Shown: positions 38,419 to 46,982, numbered from the stretch's first letter. The stretch is DNA of 64,000 nt from Jiella sonneratiae (GCF_017353515.1 NZ_JAFMPY010000003.1:124001-188000), one strand, 5' to 3'. Notes: generated by a model not told the origin, from the sequence alone. Numbers and translations: made by a program.

Positions 38419-39384
38419 TCAGCGCACCCGCATTCCCGCGGCCGCGTCGTAGTGCAGCTTCTTGTCGGACTTCGGCAGCGGCGCGTCGTTCGGCCCGACG
38501 GTCACGCCGTACTGCCAGTCGGGCGGGCAGATCGCGACGTAGCGGGCGTAGCCGCCGAGCCCGCCGCCGAATTTCGGATAGCCGATCGAGACGAGGCAGC
38601 CGGTCGCCGGCACCTCGTCGAGATGGGCGACGCCCTCGGCCTGGGCGTAGCCGTGATGCATCAGCCAGTCCTCGCCCTCGAGATTGGGCGTCGAATCGGT
38701 GTCGAGCGGTTCGTGGCCGTGGAACAGGATGTGGCGCTGTTCGTGCAGAAACTTCAGCGCGTCGAGGCCGACCTGCGGGAATTTCGTCAGGGTGGCGAGC
38801 GCCGGGTCCGGCCACGTCTTCGACCAGTCGGAGCGCACGAAGACGACCGAGCCCTCCGGCACGCGGCCGTGCTGCTTTTCCCAGGCCTCGACGTCGGAGA
38901 CCGTCAGCGCGTAGTTCGGATCGTCCTTCAGCTGGTCGACGATCGAGATGACGACGAGCGGCCGCAGCGTGTAGGTCGCGGGGAGCTCGTCGATCGCCGG
39001 ATATTCCGGCGCCCAGTGGGCGGGGGGATCGAGCTGCGTGCCGAGCTGGTCGGTCGGCAGGTGATAGTCCGTCGCCTCGAAGCCGTGCTTCTCGTAGCTG
39101 TAGGTGTCGCCCTTCTTCGCATAGCCCTCGAGATCCTTGCCGGCCTTGGCGGGCGCAAAGGTCGGATCGGCGAAGCCGGCCCAGACCGGGATCTTCGGCG
39201 TGATCGTGTGGGTGAGGTCGACGTATTTCGCGCCCTTCAGCGCATCGTCATAGACCGACCAGAGGCCCTCCGGCCCGCCGTCTTCGGCCTGCGCAGCCGA
39301 TGTGGCCGCGCCGCAGGCGACGATGCCGAAGGCGAGAGTGGCGAGAGCGCCCTTCGCCAGGTGCCGAACGATCCGCTGCCGCAT
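38419..39384 (-). CDS. Exported cyclase-family protein (kynurenine-formamidase-like fold)
   Basis: 321 residues. The signal peptide has a hydrophobic core ATLAFGIVACGAATSAA and is cut near AQAED. The mature protein belongs to the PF04199 cyclase family (DLTHTITPKIPVW near the N terminus). The family metal motif HxGTHxDxPxH appears here as QLGTQLDPPAHW, so the second histidine is replaced by Gln and the first is not in its usual place. Later blocks (VFVRSDWSKTW, the GHEPLDTDSTP region, LDEVPATGCLVSIGYPK) fit the family. The protein may use other metal ligands or have a changed activity. The substrate is unknown. The gene is free-standing between the DUF2252 and caspase-like genes. Confidence 0.85.
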   Translation of the reverse strand: MRQRIVRHLAKGALATLAFGIVACGAATSAAQAEDGGPEGLWSVYDDALKGAKYVDLTHTITPKIPVWAGFADPTFAPAKAGKDLEGYAKKGDTYSYEKHGFEATDYHLPTDQLGTQLDPPAHWAPEYPAIDELPATYTLRPLVVISIVDQLKDDPNYALTVSDVEAWEKQHGRVPEGSVVFVRSDWSKTWPDPALATLTKFPQVGLDALKFLHEQRHILFHGHEPLDTDSTPNLEGEDWLMHHGYAQAEGVAHLDEVPATGCLVSIGYPKFGGGLGGYARYVAICPPDWQYGVTVGPNDAPLPKSDKKLHYDAAAGMRVR

Positions 39385-39677
39385 GTCGCAACCCCTTCGA
39401 TGACGAGACCGGAGGCGAGCCTAGCAAGCGGGCAGCGGGCTTGGCTAGGGGCGGGTTGCGCGCGCCACTTGGCTGGCCCGGCGGGTGCGGACAAGCGAAA
39501 GTGATTTCCGAGAATCTTTTCGCAAAACATTGATCCAAAGCGGATTTTTGAGATTAGGCCGACGCAGCCGGGCAGGGCGCGAGCCGGGCCGAGACGCCTC
39601 GGGGGGAGCTTTGCGAGCGGGCCGGCCGGTGCGGGAATGCCGGTGCAGGCGAATGCCGGGGGAGCCGGCCCGCACGC

Positions 39678-41897
39678 TCACGGCATGTCGGCAGCGGCGC
39701 CGGTCGTTTCCTTCTTCACGTCGTGCAGCGTCGACAGGATCAGGTCGGCATAGCCGACATTGCGTTTGCGCGCGTCCGCAAACGCCTTGCCGAAATCCTC
39801 GGCGATCCCGGCCGGGACCTTGCAGCCCCGCGCCTTGGCCAGCCATTCGAGCTGCGGGCCCACCATGTCGTGGTCGCGCGACCAGTCCCAGGCATAGATC
39901 GAGAAGGGCCGGGTCTCGCCGTCGCAGGTGGCGGGAACGGTGAAGCGGCGGAATCCGAAGTCGGAGAAATCGTTGCGGAAGCCGTCGAACTCGCGCTGCG
40001 AGCGGGGCAGCAGACGCGCCTGGCGGACGATCTTCACGACCAGCGAGGCGGAGATGAACTGCAGCGGCAGCCAGCCGTTCTCGCTGTCGATCGGCGCCTT
40101 CGAGGCGATGTCGTAGGCCCGGTAGGCGAGGTCGAGGGCGTCGCGATTGTGACGCCGCTGGAGATGGATCCGCGCCAGCGCGATCAGGGCGTCGGCCCTG
40201 CCGGTGCGGGCGGCCGCGTCGAAGCTGTCCATCATCTCGTGCTCGGAGTTCGCCTCGATCTGGCCGTCGCGCAGCGCGATGGCGAGCTTGAACGCCGCCT
40301 CCGCGTCGCCGCCCCTGGCGGCCTCCCGCCAGTGATCGGCCGCCCGGGCATAGTCGCCGGTGCGCCCGAACCCGGAGGCGTTGTCGGTGAGGATGCGCGC
40401 CGCGGCGCCATGCGCCGCCCGGCTGCCGTTCTCGGCCGCCCGCTCGTACCAGGTGAGGGCGCCGGGCAGGTTGCGCGGCAGGCCGAGGCCCTTCTCGTAC
40501 ATCTGGCCGAGCTCGAACTGCGCGACGGCGTCGTCGCGCACCGCCGCTTTGCGGTAAAGATCGACGGCGCGGCCGACGTCCCGCGGCACGCCGATGCCGC
40601 CGGCATAGAGGCGGCCGAGGCTCGTCTGGGCGAGGGGAAAGCCGCGATCGGCGGCCTTGCCGAAGGCCGCGGCAGCTTCTCGACGCCGCTCGGGCGAGGC
40701 GCTGAGCGCACGGCCGAGCTGATAGGCGAGGCGCGGGTCCTCCGGCCGCGCCGCGACCGCCGCCTCGCAGGCCGGGATCGCCTTTGCCGCGTCGATCGAG
40801 GCGAGGGCGACGCCCGGCATGTCCTCCGGCCGGCCGGCGTCGCGCGGGCTCGCCGCCGCAAGGCCGCAGCCGCGCACCAGCGCCTCGGTCTTCGCGAGCT
40901 CCGCCGCGCCCTCGACCGAAGGCGGATCGGCGAGCACCGCCTGCGGCGTTCCCTCCTTTTCCATCGAATCGAGCAGCGCCTTGGCGAAGGGCGCATAGGG
41001 GCAGTGGCCGTAGAAGCCGAGATGGGCCTCCAGCGCGGCGCGCGTGCCGAGCTTCTGGGCGACGGCGAAATGCGTTCCCGCCCCCGAGCAGGAAAGCGCC
41101 TGGGGTGCCTCGGGCTCGCCGCGCCCGGCGAGATAGACGTCGGCGGCAAACCCGCCGTCGTAATAGGCCGGGTTCTGGCGGTTGCCGGAGAGGGCGAGCA
41201 CCTGGCGCTTCACCGCATAGGTGAGATCGATCAGGCTCTGGCCGGGCTTCTTGATCTCGGCGGCGAGGATGCGGGTGAACAGCGAGTTCGGATCGGCGTC
41301 GGCCTCGCCGAGACTTTCGATGGCCGCCTGGCCGGTGCCGGCCGAGAACAGCTTGAAGATGCCGGGAACCGCATGCGAGGCGTCGAGGCCGCGCGAGCGC
41401 CCGAGCGATCGGTCTTTGCCGGCGCCGAAGGGGTTGTTGCGGCACGCGTCGAGGACCAGCACGCCGGTCTTCGCGCCGGCATCGAGGAGATCCGACTCGA
41501 TCCGTGTCTCCGGCACGGCGGCGGCTGCGATCTCCTCCTTGCCGGTGGGGCGGATGTCGGTCGGCAGGAGATAGTTGGTGCCGTCGATGGCGACGCCGTG
41601 GCCGGCGAAGAAGAACAGGGCGACGTCGCCGGGCTTCACCGTGGCGCGGAACCGGCGGATCATCGCCAGCATGTCGCGGCGGTCGAGATTGCTGCCGCGC
41701 AGGACCCTGAAGCCGATCGTCTCGAGCGCGTTGCCGATCGCCGCCGCGTCCCGTCCGGCCCGCTCGAGCTGGCTGTCGACCCGCAGGTGTTCGTAGCGGT
41801 CGTTGCCGATGACCAGAGCGATCCGCTCTTCCGCTGCGGCAGGGGAGAAGGTCGCCGCCGCAAGCAAGAGAGCAAGGATCGCCAGGACGTATTTCAT
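39678..41897 (-). CDS. Exported caspase-like (C14) protein with Sel1-like repeats
   Basis: 739 residues. The signal peptide MKYVLAILALLLAAATFSPA is followed by the cut region AAAEER. A caspase/orthocaspase p20 domain follows: RIALVIGNDRYEHL, the catalytic His in ALFFFAGHGVAIDGTNYLLP, and the catalytic Cys in VLVLDACRNNPF. From about residue 385 to 580 there are Sel1-like repeats (FGKAADRGFPLAQTSLGRLY; LYRKAAVRDDAVAQFELGQM). The C-terminal 150 residues have no recognised domain. Orthocaspases cleave after Arg or Lys in known cases. Bacterial exported forms with Sel1 repeats are common in Hyphomicrobiales, but their function is not established. Confidence 0.92.
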   Translation of the reverse strand: MKYVLAILALLLAAATFSPAAAEERIALVIGNDRYEHLRVDSQLERAGRDAAAIGNALETIGFRVLRGSNLDRRDMLAMIRRFRATVKPGDVALFFFAGHGVAIDGTNYLLPTDIRPTGKEEIAAAAVPETRIESDLLDAGAKTGVLVLDACRNNPFGAGKDRSLGRSRGLDASHAVPGIFKLFSAGTGQAAIESLGEADADPNSLFTRILAAEIKKPGQSLIDLTYAVKRQVLALSGNRQNPAYYDGGFAADVYLAGRGEPEAPQALSCSGAGTHFAVAQKLGTRAALEAHLGFYGHCPYAPFAKALLDSMEKEGTPQAVLADPPSVEGAAELAKTEALVRGCGLAAASPRDAGRPEDMPGVALASIDAAKAIPACEAAVAARPEDPRLAYQLGRALSASPERRREAAAAFGKAADRGFPLAQTSLGRLYAGGIGVPRDVGRAVDLYRKAAVRDDAVAQFELGQMYEKGLGLPRNLPGALTWYERAAENGSRAAHGAAARILTDNASGFGRTGDYARAADHWREAARGGDAEAAFKLAIALRDGQIEANSEHEMMDSFDAAARTGRADALIALARIHLQRRHNRDALDLAYRAYDIASKAPIDSENGWLPLQFISASLVVKIVRQARLLPRSQREFDGFRNDFSDFGFRRFTVPATCDGETRPFSIYAWDWSRDHDMVGPQLEWLAKARGCKVPAGIAEDFGKAFADARKRNVGYADLILSTLHDVKKETTGAAADMP

Positions 41898-42181
41898 CGC
41901 GGGCTGCCGTTCGTTTCAAGCAAGACCGTCTCGGCGACAAATGGAATTTCCTGCGCCGGCACCTTTCGGACGTAACGGAAGAGTCCGCCGAGCGTCAAGC
42001 CGCGCGGACGCTGCAGGAAACCGGCATGGCGGTGCTGCGCGGGAACGGTTTCATCCGCGATCTGCTTGGGCGGATGCGGCGGATGCTGCAGCGGCGACCG
42101 GCAGGGCAGTCGCGTGGAGGGGAAGGGGCCAACGCCCTGGGGATTGCCCCGGGACGCCCGGACGGCCGAACGGCGAGACGG

Positions 42182-42973
42182 TCACTTCGTCGAGACCGAG
42201 GTCGCCTGCAGCGTCAGCGGGCCGATGGTCGTCGGGATCCGCGCATAGACCGGCACCCAGACGTCCGGCCGGGCAACCGGCGCGAACCAGAGCGCGATCG
42301 TCTGTCTTTTCAGGAACTGCAGGCCCTTGGACTTCCTGTCGTAGCCGCTGACCGGATCGATGCGGACGTTGCAGACGGCGGCCTCGCCGCTGTAGCCGGC
42401 CAGGGAGACCGTCTGCCGGCCGGCCGGGGCGAGCTTCAGGTCGAGCCGCGACCAGCCGTCATAGAGCGGCAGGGTGCGGCGGCAGACGCCGGAGGCGTCG
42501 CCGGTGCGGATCATCAGCCCGCTCAGCGGATCGAGCACGGAGGTCAGCTGCGCGCGCTCGACGGGGACGTAGGAGGGCTTTTCGTCCCGCGACCGCTTGG
42601 GGCTGACATTCGACGAGGTGACGCGGCCGGAGCGCATGCGCACGTCGCTCGTCCAGTGCTTGCCGTCGGAGGTGTAGTCGAGGGCGTAGCGCTCGGGGGA
42701 GAAACCGCGGGCGGTCATCCGGCCGGAGACCCGGCTGGTGCCGCCGGTGCTGGAGACCAGCTTGCCGAGGCCGGCGGAGGACATGCGGCCTTCGACGCTG
42801 AAGCGGTCGCCGTCAATCACCGTGTCGAAGGTCGCCTTGCCGATGATCAGGCCGACCAGCGCCATGCCGTATTCGGTGGTCACCGTCCCATCGGCGGCGC
42901 GCGCCGCGGGGGCGGCCGGCACGGCGAGGGCGGCGAGGGTGGCGAAACGAATCGCAAGGTGCCTGAAGCGCAT
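42182..42973 (-). CDS. DUF3108 domain protein, exported
   Basis: 263 residues from ATG 42973; ATG 42988 in the same frame is the alternative, and a longer upstream frame is not credible. The signal peptide reads MRFRHLAIRFATLAALAVPA, cut near ARAADG. The mature protein has the DUF3108 pattern of alternating beta strands (YGMALVGLIIGKATFDTVID; RYALDYTSDGKHWTSDVRM; ERAQLTSVLDPLSGLMI), ending in VWVPVYARIPTTIGPLTLQA. Two Cys in the middle may pair. It is divergent from rpmB, an arrangement I associate with relatives. No activity is known for the family. Confidence 0.82.
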   Translation of the reverse strand: MRFRHLAIRFATLAALAVPAAPAARAADGTVTTEYGMALVGLIIGKATFDTVIDGDRFSVEGRMSSAGLGKLVSSTGGTSRVSGRMTARGFSPERYALDYTSDGKHWTSDVRMRSGRVTSSNVSPKRSRDEKPSYVPVERAQLTSVLDPLSGLMIRTGDASGVCRRTLPLYDGWSRLDLKLAPAGRQTVSLAGYSGEAAVCNVRIDPVSGYDRKSKGLQFLKRQTIALWFAPVARPDVWVPVYARIPTTIGPLTLQATSVSTK

Positions 42974-43134
42974 GGGAGGGTGCCGCATCTCTGGGGGTCG
43001 AAGCCGTCTGGCTGAAACGTCCCGGAAACGGGATCGTTCATCCGATCCTACAGGCAGGACCGAGGCCTTGGCGAGTTGAACCAAAGCCACACCCGGCGCT
43101 TCCCGCGCAGGGCGCCTGCGGCGGCGGCGAAACC

Positions 43135-43163
43135 TTGACGCATTTTTCGATCGCGACTATAGA
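43135..43163 (+). promoter_or_regulatory. Sigma-70 promoter of rpmB
   Basis: TTGACG (43135-43140), 17-base spacer, TATAGA (43158-43163). This is close to consensus and the only strong promoter in the divergent gap. It predicts a leader of about 100 bases before rpmB. Confidence 0.75.
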
Positions 43164-43269
43164 GCGCGGGATTTTCCCGATCATGCCCGAAGCGATGATC
43201 GCGCCGGTTGTTCACGGCGGCGCGCGGCCGAAGGGTTTGACGGCAGTCTGAAATCTGAAAGGTGAACCG

Positions 43270-43569
43270 ATGTCACGCGCTTGCGAACTGACCGGCAAGG
43301 CGGTCCAGACGGGCAACAACGTCTCGCACGCCAACAACAAGACGCGCCGGCGCTTCCTGCCGAACCTGTGCAACGTCACGCTGATCTCCGACGCGCTCGG
43401 CCAGCGGTTCCGGCTGCGCGTCTCGGCCCATGCGCTGCGCTCGGTCGAGCACCGCGGCGGCCTCGACGCCTTCCTGCTCAAGGCCGACGAAAAGGAACTG
43501 TCGCAGCGCGCGCGGCTCCTGAAGCGCCAGATCGCCAAGAAGGTCGCCGAGGCTCCCGCCGCGGCCTGA
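43270..43569 (+). CDS. rpmB: 50S ribosomal protein L28
   Basis: 99 residues, the extended alphaproteobacterial form of L28. The family N terminus [20 protein letters not shown] and [18 protein letters not shown] are clear, followed by [23 protein letters not shown]. It is a component of the large subunit near the E site. A near-consensus promoter lies 107 bases upstream, and AAAGGTG precedes the start by about 6 bases. Confidence 0.97.
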   Translation: MSRACELTGKAVQTGNNVSHANNKTRRRFLPNLCNVTLISDALGQRFRLRVSAHALRSVEHRGGLDAFLLKADEKELSQRARLLKRQIAKKVAEAPAAA

Positions 43570-43732
43570 GCAGGGCGGACCGGCCGGCACCGGCGCGGCC
43601 GGGACGTGGCCTCCGGCGCCGCGCCTCCGTCATGCCGATGTCCGCGTGGGTTTCGTCCCGCGCATGACGATCGCCGCGTGGCCATGCCGGCCGCGCCAAA
43701 ACTTGGCTGGTTCCATCACCCAGGATAAAAAA

Positions 43733-44416
43733 ATGAGCGTCCCACGCATCTACGCGCTGCCGGTGGCGGCGATGGCCGTCATCGTCCTCGCCTCCAACGT
43801 CGCCGTGCAATATCCGCTGTTCGCGGAGATCGGCGGGCTGCAGCTCGCCGACGTCCTGACCTACGGCGCCTTCACCTATCCCTTCGCCTTCCTGGTGACC
43901 GATCTCACCAACCGGCGTCACGGCCCGCGGGTCGCGAGGCGGGTGGTCTATGCGGGTTTTACCGCCGCGGTGATCTGCTCGCTGCTGGTGCCGCCGCTCC
44001 TCTTCGATCTCGGCCTCCTGGGCTTTGCGACGACCGCCGAGCGCCTGTTCCGCATCGCCGTCGCCTCCGGCAGCGCCTTCCTCGCCGCGCAGCTCCTCGA
44101 CGTCGCGGTGTTCAACCGGCTGCGCCAAGATCGCTGGTGGCGGGCTCCGGCGCTCTCCTCGCTCAGCGGCTCGGTGCTCGACACGATCACCTTCTTCTCG
44201 ATCGCCTTCGCGCCGGCCTTCGTCTTCCTCGGCGCGAACGACGGTTTCGCGCTCGAAAGCGCGCCGCTGCTCGGCCTTTTCCATGCCGAAACGCCGCGCT
44301 GGATCTCGTGGGCGATCGGCGATTTCAGCGTGAAGCTGCTGATCTCGGTCTTCGCCCTGATTCCCTACCGGGTGATCATGCAGCGCTTCATGCCCTATCG
44401 GCCGCAGCCGGCCTGA
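43733..44416 (+). CDS. Queuosine precursor transporter (VUT/YhhQ family)
   Basis: 227 residues with about six membrane segments. The start ATG 43733 is preceded by AGGA about 7 bases upstream. Family signatures are ADVLTYGAFTYPFAFLVTDLTNRRHG and SGSAFLAAQLLDVAVFNRLRQ, together with the closing block AIGDFSVKLLISVFALIPYRVI. E. coli YhhQ imports the queuosine precursors preQ0 and preQ1 for tRNA modification. The same role is inferred here, but other VUT proteins may differ. It is followed by a strong 13-bp terminator hairpin. Confidence 0.92.
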   Translation: MSVPRIYALPVAAMAVIVLASNVAVQYPLFAEIGGLQLADVLTYGAFTYPFAFLVTDLTNRRHGPRVARRVVYAGFTAAVICSLLVPPLLFDLGLLGFATTAERLFRIAVASGSAFLAAQLLDVAVFNRLRQDRWWRAPALSSLSGSVLDTITFFSIAFAPAFVFLGANDGFALESAPLLGLFHAETPRWISWAIGDFSVKLLISVFALIPYRVIMQRFMPYRPQPA

Positions 44417-44487
44417 GCCGGCCCGGATCGACCGGCCGGCATCGGCGGAACCATCCAGATCTCGATCGACACCGACAACCACATGAA

Positions 44488-44516
44488 AAAGGCCGGCGAT
44501 CGGATCGCCGGCCTTT
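44488..44516. terminator. Terminator between the converging transporter and SOUL genes
   Basis: AAAGGCCGGCGAT and ATCGCCGGCCTTT form a perfect 13-bp stem with a 3-base loop. A-rich and T-rich ends on both sides make it a likely bidirectional terminator. Confidence 0.85.
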
Positions 44517-44570
44517 GCGGTTTATGATGTCTGGCGCGTCGCGGCCGGTCGGCCGTCGTGCGCGTTACGA

Positions 44571-45590
44571 TCAGCGCTCGATTTCGATGAGGATCTCGTT
44601 TCGCTTCAGGAAGCCCGGGGTCCAGGGCGGATTGTAGAAGGCGTATTCCGGATCGCCCTTCTGCTTCAGATTGTTGTCCGCCAGGTAATTATAGAGCGTC
44701 ATCAGATGCTTGCTGGCAAGCGTTGCGGTGAAGTTGCCGTTGAACCGGATGGCCGCGACGCGGCGCGGCGCGACTTCCTTCAACTCGACGTCGCTGCCGC
44801 CCGGCTCGGGCAGGCTCGCCAACGTGAACTTCTTCGGCATGACGAAGCGCACCGCCCAGCCCTTGGACCGGCCCTCGCCGTCGGCGAGCTGCTGCAGCAC
44901 CGGCGTCGTCATCTTGATGCGCTTGCCCGGCCGGTTTTTCGCGAAGATGTAGTCGGCGAGCGTGGTGAAGCCGAGGCGGCGGGCCTTTTCGTGATAGCCG
45001 CTCTTCACCGTCTCGGCGACGATCATCCCGTCATAGTCGCGGATGTCGACCGGACCGTCCGAGCGCACGACGTCGTAGTCCGGCTCCTCGCTGTGCTCGT
45101 TGACCTTCTTGGTGACGTAGTAGGCCGCGCCGACGGCGACGACCGCGCCGCCGAGGACGAGAAGGGCCGTCAGTTCGCGGTTGCGCGCCTCAGGCTCGGG
45201 CCGGTAGCGGGCGGGAAGATGGCCGCGCAGCGAGGCGAGGGCCGGCGCCGACCAGTTCGAGAGATGCCGGCGGGCGGAATCGAAGTAGTCTTCCGCGCCG
45301 TGGGCGAGGTCGCCGCCTGCATCCTGCAGCGCCCGCACCTGACGGCGGGCGCGCCGGCCGGCGTCGTCGGGCCAGTAGTCGGAGAGATGCGGCAGGTAGC
45401 GCGAAAGGCCGGTCGGCTCAGGCGTCATCCCCGGAATGACCCGTCCCAGCGCCCGCCGCGCGCGCTCGGCCGCGGTCGGGGTCGGATCGATCCGTTCGGC
45501 CAGCTGCCCTTCCAATTCTCCGATCCGCTCGCTCAGCGCGCCGAGGGCGTTGGTGACCTGCTCGTAAGTGCTCGGTCTGTCCCGAAACAT
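44571..45590 (-). CDS. SOUL heme-binding family protein with N-terminal helical part and membrane segment
   Basis: 339 residues from ATG 45590, which has AGGAG 8 bases upstream. The first 140 residues are polar and helical, with a region YDQ-like STYEQVTNALGALSERIGEL that could form a coiled coil. A single membrane segment follows (ELTALLVLGGAVVAVGAAYYV, about residues 145-165). The C-terminal SOUL domain spans the rest: YDVVRSDGPVDIRDYDGMIVAET, KRIKMTTPVLQQ, WAVRFVMPKKFTLASLPEP, and the family close YNPPWTPGFLKRNEILIEI. SOUL/HBP proteins bind heme or other hydrophobic ligands in some organisms. Function here is unknown. Confidence 0.9.
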   Translation of the reverse strand: MFRDRPSTYEQVTNALGALSERIGELEGQLAERIDPTPTAAERARRALGRVIPGMTPEPTGLSRYLPHLSDYWPDDAGRRARRQVRALQDAGGDLAHGAEDYFDSARRHLSNWSAPALASLRGHLPARYRPEPEARNRELTALLVLGGAVVAVGAAYYVTKKVNEHSEEPDYDVVRSDGPVDIRDYDGMIVAETVKSGYHEKARRLGFTTLADYIFAKNRPGKRIKMTTPVLQQLADGEGRSKGWAVRFVMPKKFTLASLPEPGGSDVELKEVAPRRVAAIRFNGNFTATLASKHLMTLYNYLADNNLKQKGDPEYAFYNPPWTPGFLKRNEILIEIER

Positions 45591-45818
45591 ATGCAAAACT
45601 CCTGACGTTCTGATGCGTCGAAGGCGAGGCGGGACGGCGCGAGAGGCGGCCGGCCGCTCAGCCGCCGGATGCTGCCCGATAACGTCGGCCCGCGCCAATG
45701 GTTGCGCACTGCGGCGAAGCAGGCCCGGCAGGCCCGAAGGCGCCACCGCGATCACGTTTCGCGCGCTGCTATTTCACGAGATGGTGACGGCCGAATGCGG
45801 ATGCAAAGAATTTTGTCG

Positions 45819-45932
45819 GAGGGCGTTGCCCAACTGCAACCATGTTCGGCGGATATGCGTTGTGGCGATATCGGGTTTTCGACCTGATACTCCAGCCAAA
45901 CTTCAGGCGGCCTCGGGCCGCCTATTTTTTTT
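45819..45932 (+). ncRNA. Probable small RNA (or unlisted transcript) ending in an orphan terminator
   Basis: The 3' end is well defined: AGGCGGCC-TCG-GGCCGCCT (45905-45923) is a perfect 8-bp stem with a 3-base loop, then A and eight T's (45925-45932). No plus-strand gene precedes it within reach. A possible promoter, GTGACG (45784-45789), 17 bases, AGAATT (45807-45812), would give an RNA of about 114 nt. The 5' end is the weak part of the call. No known sRNA family was recognised. Confidence 0.5.
45905..45932 (+). terminator. Strong intrinsic terminator
   Basis: Perfect 8-bp GC stem with a 3-base loop and a run of eight T's. Confidence 0.9.
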
Positions 45933-46126
45933 GCCCTGCGTCGGGTGATGGCGCCATCCAAGCCCGGTTCCCGGAAGCCGGCTTAGGCGCCTTCGCGCCT
46001 TTGAAGCAGTGCGGCTTTTCCCTCACCTTTCCCGTCGCGCCATTGGGCTCGACCCGTCCGGTAGCCGGCGGTGCGTCGCGTCCCTGAACGTCTGCAATCC
46101 TGATCGTTCAGCGCCCATTCAGTTGG

Positions 46127-46151
46127 GGAACGATACGGTTCGATCATCGTT
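46127..46151 (+). promoter_or_regulatory. EcfG-type general stress promoter
   Basis: GGAAC (46127-46131), 16 bases, CGTT (46148-46151), the consensus of the alphaproteobacterial EcfG sigma factor, 35 bases before the start of the exported peptide gene. Confidence 0.65.
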
Positions 46152-46186
46152 CATTCGACGACCAACGACCTGAAAGGATTGTCGTT

Positions 46187-46435
46187 ATGCGTAAACTGAT
46201 CATCGCTTCCGCTCTTGCCTTCGCCGCGAGCCTCGGTGCCGGCGCGGCCGCCCAGGCCGCCGACGTGAAGGTCGTCATCGGCGACACGCATGCCCCGGCG
46301 CCTCGCCATCACGTGATCCACAAGGGCCCGGTGGTCGTGGAGAAGGTGAAGCATCACAAGGACTGCTACACCAAGAAGGTGGTCCGCTATCACCATGGCA
46401 AGAAGGTCGTCGAGAAGACCAAAGTCTGCCATTGA
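46187..46435 (+). CDS. Exported His/Lys-rich small peptide with a Cys pair
   Basis: 82 residues; AAAGGA lies 9 bases before the start. The signal peptide MRKLIIASALAFAASLGAGA is cut near AAQAAD, leaving about 57 residues. The mature peptide is basic and rich in His, Lys and Val (RHHVIHKGPVVVEKVKHHK) and ends with two Cys 22 residues apart (DCYTKKVVRYHHGKKVVEK, then TKVCH). It has the same plan as the next gene, indicating a duplication. Metal binding or envelope stress protection are possible but unproven. It has an EcfG-type promoter and its own terminator. Confidence 0.75.
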   Translation: MRKLIIASALAFAASLGAGAAAQAADVKVVIGDTHAPAPRHHVIHKGPVVVEKVKHHKDCYTKKVVRYHHGKKVVEKTKVCH

Positions 46436-46483
46436 GGCGACCTCGGCCGCCCGCGGGGAGCGGGCTTCGACCGGAATGAGAAC

Positions 46484-46515
46484 GGCGGCATCAGCGGGGC
46501 TGGTGCCGCCTTTTT
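46484..46515 (+). terminator. Terminator after the first exported peptide
   Basis: GGCGGCA and TGCCGCC (7-bp stem, 13-base loop) followed by five T's. Confidence 0.8.
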
Positions 46516-46703
46516 CGTGTCCGGAGGTCGCGTGCGACCGCGCCGGTCACGATGGACAATCGCTGCCGACACGAAAGAAGCGCGGCGCCGCTCATCCTCC
46601 AACTTGACGTAGCGGAATGGTGTGTCGTTCAGATTCCGTTCAGTTGACGGGGGCTACGAACTTCGTGCTAGGAAAGTCACCTAACGGAAAGAAAGGTGTT
46701 GCA

Positions 46704-46982
46704 ATGCGCAGTCTCCTCCTCGCCTCTGCCATCGCCTTCGCATCGACCGTCACCCTCGGCGCCTCCGTCGAAGCGGCCGAACAGGTCGGCGGTTACGTCC
46801 AGCCCGTCGGCTATTACGACTACGACTATAACCAGTATCACCATTACAAGCCGAAGCCAAAGGTCCACTACCACAAGCCGAAGGTGAAGTACTACAAGAA
46901 GCGCAAGCACTGCTGGTGGAAGACCATCGCGGTCTATGACGGCTACTACAAGTATTACAAGAAGGTTCGCGTCTGCGGCTGA
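46704..46982 (+). CDS. Exported Tyr/Lys/His-rich small peptide with a Cys pair, paralogue of the preceding one
   Basis: 92 residues from ATG 46704, preceded by GAAAGG. The signal peptide MRSLLLASAIAFASTVTLGA is followed by SVEAAE. The mature chain is rich in Tyr and Lys (YYDYDYNQYHHYKPKPKVHY; KPKVKYYKKRK) and closes with a Cys-spaced segment (HCWWKTIAVYDGYYKYYKK, VRVCG) parallel to the first peptide. A possible promoter TTGACG-N18-CTAGGA lies at 46644-46673. The upstream regions of the two genes share GTTCAG-N5-(A/G)TTCAGTTG. The function is not recognised. Confidence 0.72.
   Translation: MRSLLLASAIAFASTVTLGASVEAAEQVGGYVQPVGYYDYDYNQYHHYKPKPKVHYHKPKVKYYKKRKHCWWKTIAVYDGYYKYYKKVRVCG

Larger units (their letters stand above)
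45591..46186. other. Intergenic region SOUL / exported peptide
   Basis: About 600 bases. It holds the SOUL promoter side, a probable small RNA ending in a strong terminator (45905-45932), a weaker hairpin at 45984-46001, and an EcfG-type promoter (46127-46151) for the peptide gene. No protein gene is supported. Confidence 0.6.

Noticed and set aside
43016-43040. EcfG-type promoter for the DUF3108 gene
   Set aside because: On the minus strand the -35 reads TGAAC rather than GGAAC, with N16 and CGTT; one mismatch in the key element makes it uncertain.
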